From Variovorax sp. PBS-H4 (GTDB lineage Bacteria; Pseudomonadota; Gammaproteobacteria; Burkholderiales; Burkholderiaceae_C), in assembly GCF_901827205.1 (NCBI RefSeq), contig NZ_LR594675.1, positions 3,038,001 to 3,102,000 on the forward strand: DNA of 64,000 nt. The letters run 5' to 3'. The position numbers were made by a program, and so were the translations under genes. Positions 34,403 to 43,098 of this stretch are shown piece by piece. Numbering within the stretch: the first letter of the stretch is position 1; the number at the start of each line of letters is the position of its first letter. The notes beneath the pieces are model-generated. The model was not told the origin of the DNA. It worked only from the letters and a program-made list of their open reading frames with translations, and ran no database searches.

Positions 34403-35521
34403 GTGACCCAGAACGCCATGTGCAGCATGTTCAACATCGAGATTCCGGTCTTCGGGTTTTCCCACTGCCGCAACGTCGTGGCCGAGATCACCAAGGCAGG
34501 GGGGCTGGGCTGTCTCGGAACGGCCTACTACACGCCCCAGGAACTCGAATGGGAGCTCAAATGGATCGACGAGGAGGTGGGCGACAAGCCCTACGGCGTC
34601 AACCTGCTGCTGCCGCAGAAGTACGAAACGGTGGGCGAGGCTTCGCTCGATCCGGCCCGTCTTTCGCCGGAGCATGTGAAGTGGCAGCGTGACCTGCTCG
34701 ATGCGGCGGGTATCCCTCCGCTCCCGGCCGCGGAGCGCGAGGAGCTGATGCAGGCCGAGCTGGGCCGCCTGCACATGACGCCCGAGTTCGCCGGCGAGCT
34801 GCTCGACGTCGCCTTGCGGCACCCGAACGTGAAACTGGTCGTGAGTGCACTGGGCTCGCCGCCGCGTCCGATCCTCGACCGTCTGCATGCGCATGGCGTC
34901 AAGGTCGGTGCGATGACGGGCAAGGTCGAACATGCGCTCAAGCACAAGGAGGCGGGCCTGGACCTGGTGATCGCCCAGGGGACCGAGGCGGCCGGCCATA
35001 CCGGCGTGGTGAGCTCGATGGTCCTGTGGCCGGAGGTGGTGGACGCGGTTGCGCCCATGCCGGTGCTGGCGGCCGGCGGCATCGGCCGGGGGCGGCAGAT
35101 GGTCGCTGCGTTCGCGCTGGGTGCGCAGGGCATCTGGTGCGGCTCGATCTGGCACGGCACTCGCGAGAGCGACCTGACCGACGAAATGAAGCAGTTGCTG
35201 TTCCAGGCCAAGTCGGGCGACGCCGTTCAGACGCGCTCGAAGACCGGCAAGCCGGGGCGCATGCTGCGCAGCAAGTACACCGAGGCGTGGCTGCAGCCCG
35301 ATGCGCCCAAGCCTCTGCCCATGCCCTGGCAAAGCGTGCTGAACGTCGAAGCTCGCCTGCGAATCGATCGCGCCCGTGCGCTGGACTACATGACGTGCCC
35401 GGTCGGCCAGATCGTGGGGACCATCAACCACGAAAGCTCGGTTCGCCAGGTGATCTACGACATCCTCGACGAGTTCGCCGACACGATGGAGGGCTTGGGC
35501 GAAAGGTCCGGCCTGGTCTGA
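34403..35521 (+). CDS. Nitronate monooxygenase-like FMN protein
   Basis: A 372-residue FMN-dependent TIM-barrel protein of the NMO/2-nitropropane dioxygenase superfamily. PVFGFSHCRNVVAEITKAGG at the N-terminus, AQGTEAAGHTG (the His region near the flavin) and PVLAAGGIGRGRQMVAAFA with GAQGIWCGSIW are typical. NMOs oxidise alkyl nitronates to carbonyl plus nitrite, but many family members have other or unknown roles. The GTG start at 34403 is chosen because AAGGAG lies five bases upstream and the ATG 12 bases later has no site. Confidence 0.8.
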   Translation: MTQNAMCSMFNIEIPVFGFSHCRNVVAEITKAGGLGCLGTAYYTPQELEWELKWIDEEVGDKPYGVNLLLPQKYETVGEASLDPARLSPEHVKWQRDLLDAAGIPPLPAAEREELMQAELGRLHMTPEFAGELLDVALRHPNVKLVVSALGSPPRPILDRLHAHGVKVGAMTGKVEHALKHKEAGLDLVIAQGTEAAGHTGVVSSMVLWPEVVDAVAPMPVLAAGGIGRGRQMVAAFALGAQGIWCGSIWHGTRESDLTDEMKQLLFQAKSGDAVQTRSKTGKPGRMLRSKYTEAWLQPDAPKPLPMPWQSVLNVEARLRIDRARALDYMTCPVGQIVGTINHESSVRQVIYDILDEFADTMEGLGERSGLV

Positions 35522-35538
35522 GAAAGGCGCGGGCGGGC

Positions 35539-36408
35539 TCAGCCGCCACGGCGAGCGGGTGGCGTGGCTGGTGCAGCGTGCATGAGCGGCCTCGGGTCGC
35601 TCGTGCGGTCCGCCTGGCCGGGCGGCACCGCCAGTGCGTAGCTGACATCGCGCTCGACCGAAAATCGATCTGCCCGGTAGACCAGCACGCCGAGGTAGAC
35701 CAACTGGCGATTGGGCGCGAAGAAGGCCCGCATCACGTGCGCCACCGGGCTGCCGACCGCCACCTGCAGATGGGTCGCGTCCTCGTACGTCGCCACGGAA
35801 ATGGACGTGCGTTCGATGGCCGACGTGATCGGCGGCCGGGCGTTGTCGCGGACCAGGCGGCTGAGCTTGATGGTGTGTTCGCCGCCCGAGGGAAAGCGCT
35901 GGTAGAGCGACAACGCCACGTAGTTGTCCGACACGGTGTAGGGCGTACCGTTCAGCCCGTCGATCTTGCGGATGCGGACGTATTTTCCGGCGGGCGTGCC
36001 CAGCCCGGCGAACTGCGTCGGCAGCTGATCGAACTCCTGGAGCGAGAGCACCTTGATCGAATAACTGTTGCCGTCGCCGTCGCTGTCGCCCTCCATCGAG
36101 CCGGTCGAAGAGAACAGCGGCGCGTCGACGCTGGCGGGATCGAAGGTCACGCAGGTACGGCGGCCGCGCTGGCTCGACAACAGGCCTTCCTCCACCAGGA
36201 TCTGGATCGCCTGGCGCACCGTGACCCGCGCCACCGCAAACTCGTCCACCAGCTGCTCGAGCGTGGGAATCTCTTCGCCGGGCTTCCACAGCCCGGTGAC
36301 GATCCGGTCGCGCAAGATCCCCGCGAGCTGCGCGTACAGCGTGATCGGCCCGGCTCGCAGGGGTGCGTGGTTCATGCTCCCGGGAGCGTAGGCGGCTGCG
36401 AGTGGCAT
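35539..36408 (-). CDS. GntR-family (HutC subfamily) transcriptional regulator 2
   Basis: A 289-residue regulator. The reading head nearly repeats that of regulator 1: LYAQLAGILRDRIVTG, EIPTLEQLVDEF, VARVTVRQAIQIL and GLLSSQRGRRTCV. The UTRA domain (VRIRKIDGLNGTPYTVSDNY, DRFSVERD) is less similar, so the two may share an operator but sense different ligands. ATG 36408 has AGGAG six bases upstream, favouring it over ATG 36447. The tail after the UTRA domain is extended and basic. Confidence 0.85.
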   Translation of the reverse strand: MPLAAAYAPGSMNHAPLRAGPITLYAQLAGILRDRIVTGLWKPGEEIPTLEQLVDEFAVARVTVRQAIQILVEEGLLSSQRGRRTCVTFDPASVDAPLFSSTGSMEGDSDGDGNSYSIKVLSLQEFDQLPTQFAGLGTPAGKYVRIRKIDGLNGTPYTVSDNYVALSLYQRFPSGGEHTIKLSRLVRDNARPPITSAIERTSISVATYEDATHLQVAVGSPVAHVMRAFFAPNRQLVYLGVLVYRADRFSVERDVSYALAVPPGQADRTSDPRPLMHAAPATPPARRGG

Positions 36409-36493
36409 CCAGGTCTCCTGCAAGTTGTCGAGAAAGACTAATGACAAGCTTATAGCACTAGCCTAGACTCGACGCATTCATTCCGGCAGCAGC
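36409..36493. promoter_or_regulatory. Divergent control region, GntR 2 / iron-type alcohol dehydrogenase
   Basis: AAAGACTAATGACAAG at 36433-36448 resembles the island motif (9 of 12 over its core). The gap is only 85 bases, so one bound regulator would affect both divergent genes and could give autoregulation of regulator 2. Confidence 0.45.
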
Positions 36494-37657
36494 ATGACGG
36501 GTTTCCAGCATCACATCACCGAGTTGAGGCTTCACTGTGGCGAAAAGGCCCTGGAAGCGCTGCCTCGCGAGCTCGATCGGCTGGAATGCCGCCGGGCCGT
36601 CGTCTTTTGCGGCGCCACGCTGAGCCAGCCGGGGGGCGCGCTGGACCGCGTTGCGCAAGCGCTCGGAGACCGTCTTGCCGCGGTCTTTCCGCGCGTGCGC
36701 GGACACAGCCCCGTCTCCAGTGTGGAGGAGGGCGCCGCCTGCATCGCCGACGCACGGGCCGACGCGGTCGTTGCGCTGGGGGGCGGCTCGGCCATCGTGA
36801 CGGCTCGCGCGGCAAGCGTCCTCGCCGCTGAAGGAGGCCGCGTGGGCGATCTGGCCAGCCGCATCGACGGCGATGGCCAGATGCGCAGTCCGCGCCTCGG
36901 CAAGCCGAAGCTGCCCCAGTTCGTCGTGCCCACCACGCCCACCACGGCCAGCGTGAAGGCCGGCAGCGCAGTGCAGGGCGCTGGCGGTGAACGCTTGGCG
37001 TTGTTCGACCCGAAGACGCGCGCAAAGGCAGTGTTCATCGACCACGCCTTGCTCGCTACGGCGCCGGAGGACCTGGTCCGCTCTGCTGCGCTGAACGCAC
37101 TGGCCATGGCAGTGGAAGGGCTGGAATCGAAAAGCAGCGACCCCTTGTCCGATGCGCTGCTGATGCATGCGCTGCGCCTGCTGGTGCAGGATCTGCCGGG
37201 ACTGCGTCGTGAACCTCGCGATGCGGCCCGACGGGCGCGGCTCGTGCTGGCGGCCGTCCTGTGCGGGCAGGGCACCGACCAGGCCGGGGGCGGACTCGCT
37301 TCGGTGCTGGGCCACGCGATCGGCCACCGCAGCGGGGTGCCCAACGGCATCGTCAATGCCATCGTGCTGCCGCACACCATGAGATTCAACCTGCCGGCGA
37401 CGCAGGAGCGCGCGTGGAAGCTGCAAGCCAGCCTCCCGGCAATGGGCCGCGCGGAGTTCGAAGCCGATGCGATCGAAGCGCTCGAAGCCCTGTTCGTCGA
37501 TCTGGGCCTGCCCCGGCGCCTGCGCGACACGGGCCTGCGGCAGGCCGACTTCGACGCTGTCGTGGCCGATGCGGGCGCCGACCATTTCCTGCAGCGCAAT
37601 CCACGGCGCATCGAAGGCCCGGCGCAACTGCATGCGCTGCTGCAGGCGTGCTGGTAG
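36494..37657 (+). CDS. Iron-containing alcohol dehydrogenase, maleylacetate reductase-like
   Basis: A 387-residue group III dehydrogenase. NAD-binding VVALGGGSAIVTA, the loop VVPTTPTTASVKAG and metal-binding His in LGHAIGHRSGVPNGIVNAI plus VLPHTMRF are present. Maleylacetate reductases of this family reduce the product of ring cleavage of chloro- or hydroxyquinols; others reduce aldehydes. Which one this is cannot be settled. It has its own promoter region shared with GntR 2. Confidence 0.8.
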   Translation: MTGFQHHITELRLHCGEKALEALPRELDRLECRRAVVFCGATLSQPGGALDRVAQALGDRLAAVFPRVRGHSPVSSVEEGAACIADARADAVVALGGGSAIVTARAASVLAAEGGRVGDLASRIDGDGQMRSPRLGKPKLPQFVVPTTPTTASVKAGSAVQGAGGERLALFDPKTRAKAVFIDHALLATAPEDLVRSAALNALAMAVEGLESKSSDPLSDALLMHALRLLVQDLPGLRREPRDAARRARLVLAAVLCGQGTDQAGGGLASVLGHAIGHRSGVPNGIVNAIVLPHTMRFNLPATQERAWKLQASLPAMGRAEFEADAIEALEALFVDLGLPRRLRDTGLRQADFDAVVADAGADHFLQRNPRRIEGPAQLHALLQACW

Positions 37658-37713
37658 GGCGCGGCACTGCGTGCAAGGCCAGCCGAGGCTCCGATGCATC
37701 TTCCAGATCATAA

Positions 37714-37729
37714 CAAGTACTATTGACAG
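37714..37729 (+). promoter_or_regulatory. Operator-like motif upstream of LLM monooxygenase 2
   Basis: CAAGTACTATTGACAG, 16 bases identical to 17541-17556, lies 93 bases before the ATG at 37822. The TTGACA at 37723-37728 has only a poor -10 (around 37746), so the flanking AAGTACTA is better explained as a regulator site than as a promoter element. Confidence 0.6.
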
Positions 37730-37821
37730 ATCTTTAAGACCATTGTCCACTCGACCTTGCCGAGTCAATCCGCATTTGCCTCGCGACCCCTCGTCATTCC
37801 GAAGTCCAGACAGGAGACCCA

Positions 37822-38976
37822 ATGTCACAGATCCCCCTCCAGCACGGCGTGTTCCTCGCCCCCTACCATCCGAACGAGGAAAGCCCCACCACCTGGCTGC
37901 GCCGCGACATCGAGCTGGCCCAGCATCTGGACAAGCTGGGCTTTGCCGAACTGTGGGTGGGTGAGCATCACTCGGGCGGCTTCGAGATCATTGCGTCGCC
38001 CGACCTGTTCATCGCCGCGGCCGCCGAAGTCACGCGCCGCATCCGCTTCGGCACCGGGGTGATGACGCTGCCGTATCACAACCCGCTGGTGGTCGCCAAC
38101 CGGATCGCCCAGCTCGACCACCAGACGATGGGACGCGTGTCCTTCGGCTTCGGTCCGGGGTTGTTGATGTCCGATGCGCTGATGATGGGGATCGACCCGG
38201 AGAAGACGCGCGACATGCTGCTCGAAGCGATGGACGTGATCGTGCGGCTGCTGCGCGGAGAGTGCGTGACGGCCAAGACCGAGTGGTTCAACCTGGTCGA
38301 GGCGCGCGCCCATCTGCTGCCGTATTCGCAGCCGCTCGAGATGGCAGTGGCCAGCGCCGGAACGCCTTCCGGCGGACGCGCCGCCGGGAAGTTCGGCATG
38401 TCGATGTTGTGCGTTGCCGCGTCCCAGGTGGGTGCATTCGACGTGCTGGCAAGCAACTGGAAGATCGCCAACGAAGTGGCCGCCCAGTACGGCAACACCA
38501 TGGACCCGGCCAAGCTGCGCCTGGTGGCGCCGGTGCACATTGCCGAGACCCGCGAAAAGGCGCGCGAGAACGTCCGCCATGGCCTGGACCGCTGGGTGCG
38601 CTACTACGACATGGCCTCGCCCAACCCATTTCCGAAGGATGGCCGGGACCCGGTCGACATCCTGATCGATTCCGGCCGCGCCGTCATCGGGACGCCTGAA
38701 GATGCAATCGCCATGATCGAGCGGCTTCGTGGCAAGCAGGGCCAGTTCGGCGTGTTCCTGGCGCAGCACGTGGACTGGGCCGACTGGGACCAGACCATGA
38801 AGTCCTTCGAGCTCTATGCGCGCTACGTCATGCCTCACTTCAGCGGCGCCAATGCCAACCGCATTGCCACCTACAACGTGATGGCCGAACGGGTCGAAGA
38901 GTTCAAGGCCCTGCGCCGCGGCGCGGCGGACAAGGCCTTTGCACAGCACGAGGCCGCCCCGCGCAAGGTCGGTTGA
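37822..38976 (+). CDS. LLM-class flavin-dependent monooxygenase, copy 2 (limonene monooxygenase-like)
   Basis: A 384-residue luciferase-superfamily protein. GVFLAPYHPNEESPTTW, GFAELWVGEHHSGGFE and GRVSFGFGPGLLMSDALM match the branch annotated as limonene 1,2-monooxygenase. It needs reduced flavin; the gene right behind, six bases later, encodes a flavin reductase, giving a complete two-component system. Substrate assignment is by family resemblance only. AGGAG lies eight bases before the ATG. Confidence 0.84.
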   Translation: MSQIPLQHGVFLAPYHPNEESPTTWLRRDIELAQHLDKLGFAELWVGEHHSGGFEIIASPDLFIAAAAEVTRRIRFGTGVMTLPYHNPLVVANRIAQLDHQTMGRVSFGFGPGLLMSDALMMGIDPEKTRDMLLEAMDVIVRLLRGECVTAKTEWFNLVEARAHLLPYSQPLEMAVASAGTPSGGRAAGKFGMSMLCVAASQVGAFDVLASNWKIANEVAAQYGNTMDPAKLRLVAPVHIAETREKARENVRHGLDRWVRYYDMASPNPFPKDGRDPVDILIDSGRAVIGTPEDAIAMIERLRGKQGQFGVFLAQHVDWADWDQTMKSFELYARYVMPHFSGANANRIATYNVMAERVEEFKALRRGAADKAFAQHEAAPRKVG

Positions 38977-38982
38977 GCATCC

Positions 38983-40101
38983 ATGAGCGCCGTTGCAAGC
39001 ACTGGAGACGCCGGCACGGTCACCGAGTTCAGCTCGGTCGATTTCCGTCGCTGCCTGGGTGAGTTCATCACCGGCGTCACGGTCATCACGACCGTGGGGC
39101 CGGACGGGCGCCGCTACGGATTGACCGCCAACTCCTTCAGCTCGGTGTCGCTGGACCCGCCGCTGATCCTCTGGAGCCTGCGGCTCAATGCGTCGAACTT
39201 CCCGATCTACAGCACCGCCGACCATTTCGTGGTCAACATCCTCGCCGAAGACCAGATCGGGTTGTCGCAGCGCTTCGCCAAGTCGGCAATGGATCAGTTC
39301 GAAGGCGTGACGTTCACGACGAGCGCCGACGGCGTGCCGCTGCTCGAGGGCTGCGTCGCGCAGATCGAGTGCCGGCGCGAGGCGACCTATCCGGGCGGCG
39401 ACCACGTCGTGTTCCTCGGCCGCGTCCTTCGCATCCGCAACCATGGGCGCCCGCCGCTGGCGCTTCGCAGCGGGAAGTACATGGTGGTCCATGCGCACGA
39501 GCCGGTGGCGCCGGGGGAGGTGGACGAAGCCAACGTCGCGACGCTGTCGGCGATCCATGCTGCGCGGCCCTTGACCGATGAGCTCGGCCGTGAGACCGAT
39601 CGCACGGTCGGCATCTCGGTGTGGGGAAATCTCGGCCCCACCATGATCTGGTGGCGCGAGTCGAGCCGGCCGCTGCGCACCAGCGTGCGCTGCGGGCTGG
39701 TGGTGTCGCTGCTGGGGTCTTCGACGGGCGCGCTGTTCGCGGCCTATGCGCCGCGCGAGGTGACGGGGCCGTACCTCGACCAGGAACTGGCGCAGCAGGA
39801 GCCGGGGGACGAACGGCGCTTTCGCACCCGCGACGACGTCGAGAACTACCTGCGCGAAGTTCGTGCGCGGGGCGTCGGCACCATCACCGGCGCGATGACG
39901 CCGGGCGTCAACGAACACCCGGTCACGGCCGTGGCTGCTCCGGTGTTCGATGCCAAGGGCGCCATCGTTCTTGCCATTGCGATGCTCGGCGACGCCAAGG
40001 AGTTTCGCGTGGACGACGGCGCGGTCGAGCGGCTGCGCGCCGTTGCTGCGGGCCTTTCCATGCGCCTTGGCTACAAGGCCGAATACCAGCGGCATCGGTG
40101 A
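38983..40101 (+). CDS. Flavin reductase with fused C-terminal IclR-like effector domain
   Basis: A 372-residue two-domain protein. Residues ~17-175 are a flavin reductase domain (GEFITGVTVITTVGPDGRRY, LTANSFSSVSLDPPLILWSL, DHFVVNILAEDQ, PLLEGCVAQIEC, HVVFLGRVL). Residues ~200-370 look like the effector-binding domain of IclR regulators: VGISVWGNLGPTMIWW, CGLVVSLLGSSTGALFAAY, VGTITGAMTPGVN and VTAVAAPVFDAKGAIVLAIA. No DNA-binding domain is present. The reductase of Acinetobacter p-hydroxyphenylacetate hydroxylase likewise carries a regulatory C-terminal domain, so here the sensor may gate reduced flavin supply to the neighbouring monooxygenase. Confidence 0.78.
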   Translation: MSAVASTGDAGTVTEFSSVDFRRCLGEFITGVTVITTVGPDGRRYGLTANSFSSVSLDPPLILWSLRLNASNFPIYSTADHFVVNILAEDQIGLSQRFAKSAMDQFEGVTFTTSADGVPLLEGCVAQIECRREATYPGGDHVVFLGRVLRIRNHGRPPLALRSGKYMVVHAHEPVAPGEVDEANVATLSAIHAARPLTDELGRETDRTVGISVWGNLGPTMIWWRESSRPLRTSVRCGLVVSLLGSSTGALFAAYAPREVTGPYLDQELAQQEPGDERRFRTRDDVENYLREVRARGVGTITGAMTPGVNEHPVTAVAAPVFDAKGAIVLAIAMLGDAKEFRVDDGAVERLRAVAAGLSMRLGYKAEYQRHR

Positions 40102-40157
40102 CATCACCGTTGCAGTCTCCGCCGGCATGACCGGACTTTGAATCGAAGGAACACCAC

Positions 40158-41006
40158 GTGAACTATGGACTCGCAGGCCGCGTCATTGCGGTCACCGGAG
40201 GCGCCTCCGGCATTGGCCTGGCGGTGGCGCGGGAGGCGCTCCGGCAGGGCGCGCGCGTCGCGCTCCTGGACAGCTCCACGCAACAGATCGACGCCGCATT
40301 GACGGAACTCAAGGCCATGCCCGATGCGACCGTCGTGGCCCACGCCGTGGATGTCCGGGACAGGGCTGGCTGCGAAGCCGCTGTCGAGGCCATCGAGCTG
40401 GGGCTCGGGCCGATCGACGGGCTGGCGGCATGCGCCGGCGTCTCGCGCCCCGAGCCGGGGGAACAGATGGCCGAGGACACCTGGGACCTGGTGATCGACA
40501 TCAACCTCAGCGGCGTCTTCCACAGCGTTCGCCCGGTCGGCCAGCGCATGCTGGCGCGCGGCCGCGGGGCGATCGTGACGATCGCTTCGACCGACGCGCT
40601 GGGCGGCCATGCAGGGCGCTCCCACTACGCCGCGTCCAAGCACGGCGTCGTCGGGCTGACGCGCTCGCTCGCGATCGAATGGGGCCGCTACGGCGTCCGC
40701 GTCAACGCGGTGGCGCCCGGCGTGGTGGATACGCCCCTGCTGCGCAAGGTGGCGCCGCCCGAACACGTGCAGAACGCGATGGTCGACCGCGTGCCGATGG
40801 GCCGCTTCTCGCGCGCCGATGAGCAGGCGCACGCCACCTTGTTCCTCCTGTCCGACGGTGCGTCCTACATCAATGGCACGACGCTGGCGGTCGACGGCGG
40901 GCTGACCGCCGGCTATTTCACGCGCTGGCACGGCGCCGACCTGGGCTCCAAGGCGATGCTGGAGAAGGGCGTGTACGGCCCGCCCTCCAGCTCGCCCGCG
41001 GCTTGA
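40158..41006 (+). CDS. Short-chain dehydrogenase/reductase A
   Basis: A 282-residue SDR. VTGGASGIGLAVARE is the NAD(P)-binding Gly motif, ACAGVSRPE the NAG equivalent, and the catalytic set is TIASTDALGG with YAASKHG. PGVVDTPLLRK and INGTTLAVDGG near the end are standard. Asp after the second strand (ALLDSST) suggests NAD(H). It probably oxidises an alcohol intermediate. GTG start at 40158 has AAGGA seven bases upstream. It follows the flavin reductase by 56 bases. Confidence 0.83.
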   Translation: MNYGLAGRVIAVTGGASGIGLAVAREALRQGARVALLDSSTQQIDAALTELKAMPDATVVAHAVDVRDRAGCEAAVEAIELGLGPIDGLAACAGVSRPEPGEQMAEDTWDLVIDINLSGVFHSVRPVGQRMLARGRGAIVTIASTDALGGHAGRSHYAASKHGVVGLTRSLAIEWGRYGVRVNAVAPGVVDTPLLRKVAPPEHVQNAMVDRVPMGRFSRADEQAHATLFLLSDGASYINGTTLAVDGGLTAGYFTRWHGADLGSKAMLEKGVYGPPSSSPAA

Positions 41007-41017
41007 AGGAATCGATG

Positions 41018-41803
41018 ATGGCGAGTGAACAAGCCACCAGGCGCATCGCGCTGCTGACGGGGGGCACCGGGGGCCTCGCGCAGGCCACGGCCGAACGTTT
41101 TGCTGCCGTCGGCATGACCGTGGTGATCGCCGACCTCGACGCAGCGCGTGCCCGCACGGCGGCCGAATCGCTGCCGGGCGACGGCCATCGGGGCATCGGG
41201 ATGAACGTCAGCGACGAGGCTTCGGTGCGTTCGGCGTTCGATCAGGTGGAGGGCGAGGTCGGGCCGGTCGCCGTACTGGGTTGCTTCGCCGGGCTCCTGA
41301 GCACCGCAAGCGTGCCCGGGCGCGTTCTGCTGACGGATCTGACGCTGGACGAGTGGGAGAAGGTCAACGCCGTCAATGCGCGCGGCACCTTCCTGTGCAT
41401 CCGCGAGATGGCGCGTCGCCGCGCTGCCGTGCCGGTGGCGCATGGCCGCATCATCACCATCGCCTCGCTGGCCGGCCAGCAGGGTGGCCTGGCCGCAGGC
41501 GCTGCCTACAGCGCCTCCAAGGGCGCGGTGCTCGCGTTGACCAAGGTGTGCGCGCGCGAACTCGCCAGCCAGGCCATCACGGTGAACGCGATCGCGCCGG
41601 GTCCGATCGACACCCAGATGCTGCGTTCGACCGTGCCGGCCGCGCGCGCCGGCGAGAAATATGAGCACGTCCAGGGCATTCCCCTGGGGCGCGTCGGGCT
41701 GCCGGGCGAAATCGCGGCGGCCGTTGCCTGGCTTGCCTCCGTCGACGCGGGCTACATCACCGGGGCCACCATCGATGTGAATGGCGGCCTCTACATGCGC
41801 TGA
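41018..41803 (+). CDS. Short-chain dehydrogenase/reductase B
   Basis: A 261-residue SDR: LTGGTGGLAQATAERF, VVIADLDA (Asp favouring NAD), catalytic IASLAGQQGGLAAG with YSASKGA, and PGPIDTQMLRS and YITGATIDVNGG. It is distinct from SDR A and could act on the next intermediate. ATG 41018 follows GAAGGA by seven bases; ATG 41015 and TTG 41003 (overlapping the previous stop) are alternatives. It is in the same operon as SDR A and the CaiB 2 gene. Confidence 0.82.
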   Translation: MASEQATRRIALLTGGTGGLAQATAERFAAVGMTVVIADLDAARARTAAESLPGDGHRGIGMNVSDEASVRSAFDQVEGEVGPVAVLGCFAGLLSTASVPGRVLLTDLTLDEWEKVNAVNARGTFLCIREMARRRAAVPVAHGRIITIASLAGQQGGLAAGAAYSASKGAVLALTKVCARELASQAITVNAIAPGPIDTQMLRSTVPAARAGEKYEHVQGIPLGRVGLPGEIAAAVAWLASVDAGYITGATIDVNGGLYMR

Positions 41804-41847
41804 ATCAGCAGCCACAGCGACACGACACATCCATACAAGGACCCTTC

Positions 41848-43086
41848 ATGGAATTTTCCGGACCTCTGGCAGGCGTGCGTGTGGTGGACATCACGGCGGT
41901 GCTCATGGGCCCGTCCGCCACCCAGATGCTCGCGGACCTGGGCGCCGACGTGGTGAAGATCGAACCGCCTGCCGGCGACGCCACGCGCAAGATCGGGCCC
42001 GCGGGCGACGAGCGCATGGGGCCGATCTACCTGGGCCTGAATCGAAACAAGCGCAGCCTGGTGCTGAACCTGAAGACCCCGGAGGGCCTGGAGGTGCTGC
42101 GCAAGCTCGTGGCGAAGGCGGACGTGCTCACCTACAACGTCCGCCCGGCCGCGATGGAGCGGCTGGGCCTGACCTACGAGGCCCTGGGCGCGCTCAACCC
42201 GCGCCTCATCTACGTCGGCATGTTCGGCTTTTCGCAGCGGGGCCGGTATGCGCCGTCACCCGCGTTCGACGATCTCATCCAGGCCGCGACCGCCATGCCC
42301 AGCGCGATGGCGCCGAGCGTGGACGGGACGCCGCGCTTCATCCCGATCAACCTGGCGGACCGGTCCGTCGGCCTCTATGCCTTCGGCGTGATTGCGTCGG
42401 CCTTGTATGCACGCGAGAAGACCGGCCGCGGTCAACGTGTGGACGTGCCCATGTTCGAGACCATGGTGCCCTATGTGCTCGGCGACCATCTCTACGGAGA
42501 GAAGTTCGTTCCGGCCCGAGGCGACTTCGGCTATCCGCGCTTGCTGTCGCCGGCCCGGCGGCCCTTTCGTACCCTCGACGCCCACGTGTGCTGCGTCATC
42601 TATCAGGACCATCACTGGAAGGCGTTCCTGGAGATCCTGGGCATGGGCGACATGTACGAGACGGACCCCCGGCTCGCCAACATCACGACACGGACGCAGC
42701 ACGCCGACGAACTCAACGAGTTCGTCGAGCAGCACCTGGCACGCAAGAGCACTGCGCAGTGGCGAGAGTTGCTCAAGTCCGCCGATATTCCAGTGTTCCC
42801 GGTGCATACCTTCGAGACCTTGCTCGACGACCCGCACTTGAAGGACATCGGCTTTTTCCGCGAGCAGGACGTGCCATCTCTCGGCATGATCCGCGAGACG
42901 GCCGTTCCGAGCGAGTGGCATGGAACACCGCCCGCAAACTATCGGCCGCCGCCGGCGCTCGGCGAGCACAGCGCGGAAATATTGCGAGAGCTCGGCTACG
43001 GCGACGACGACATCGAGGCGCTGGCCGGCCAGGGCGTGACCCGTGCCGGCGTGCCTTATCCCAGGAGCGAAGCCGAACCCATCTGA
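41848..43086 (+). CDS. CaiB/BaiF CoA-transferase family protein 2
   Basis: A 412-residue class III CoA-transferase with VRVVDITAVLMGPSATQML, ADLGADVVKIE, LNRNKRSLVLNL and NLADRSVGLYAFG (catalytic Asp region). It is clearly a paralogue of the 33-kb protein along its full length. It lies among oxidative genes, so it likely activates the carboxylic acid formed by the monooxygenase and dehydrogenases. A 44-base gap separates it from SDR B and 12 bases from the transferase below. Confidence 0.88.
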   Translation: MEFSGPLAGVRVVDITAVLMGPSATQMLADLGADVVKIEPPAGDATRKIGPAGDERMGPIYLGLNRNKRSLVLNLKTPEGLEVLRKLVAKADVLTYNVRPAAMERLGLTYEALGALNPRLIYVGMFGFSQRGRYAPSPAFDDLIQAATAMPSAMAPSVDGTPRFIPINLADRSVGLYAFGVIASALYAREKTGRGQRVDVPMFETMVPYVLGDHLYGEKFVPARGDFGYPRLLSPARRPFRTLDAHVCCVIYQDHHWKAFLEILGMGDMYETDPRLANITTRTQHADELNEFVEQHLARKSTAQWRELLKSADIPVFPVHTFETLLDDPHLKDIGFFREQDVPSLGMIRETAVPSEWHGTPPANYRPPPALGEHSAEILRELGYGDDDIEALAGQGVTRAGVPYPRSEAEPI

Positions 43087-43098
43087 ACGGCGCCCCAC

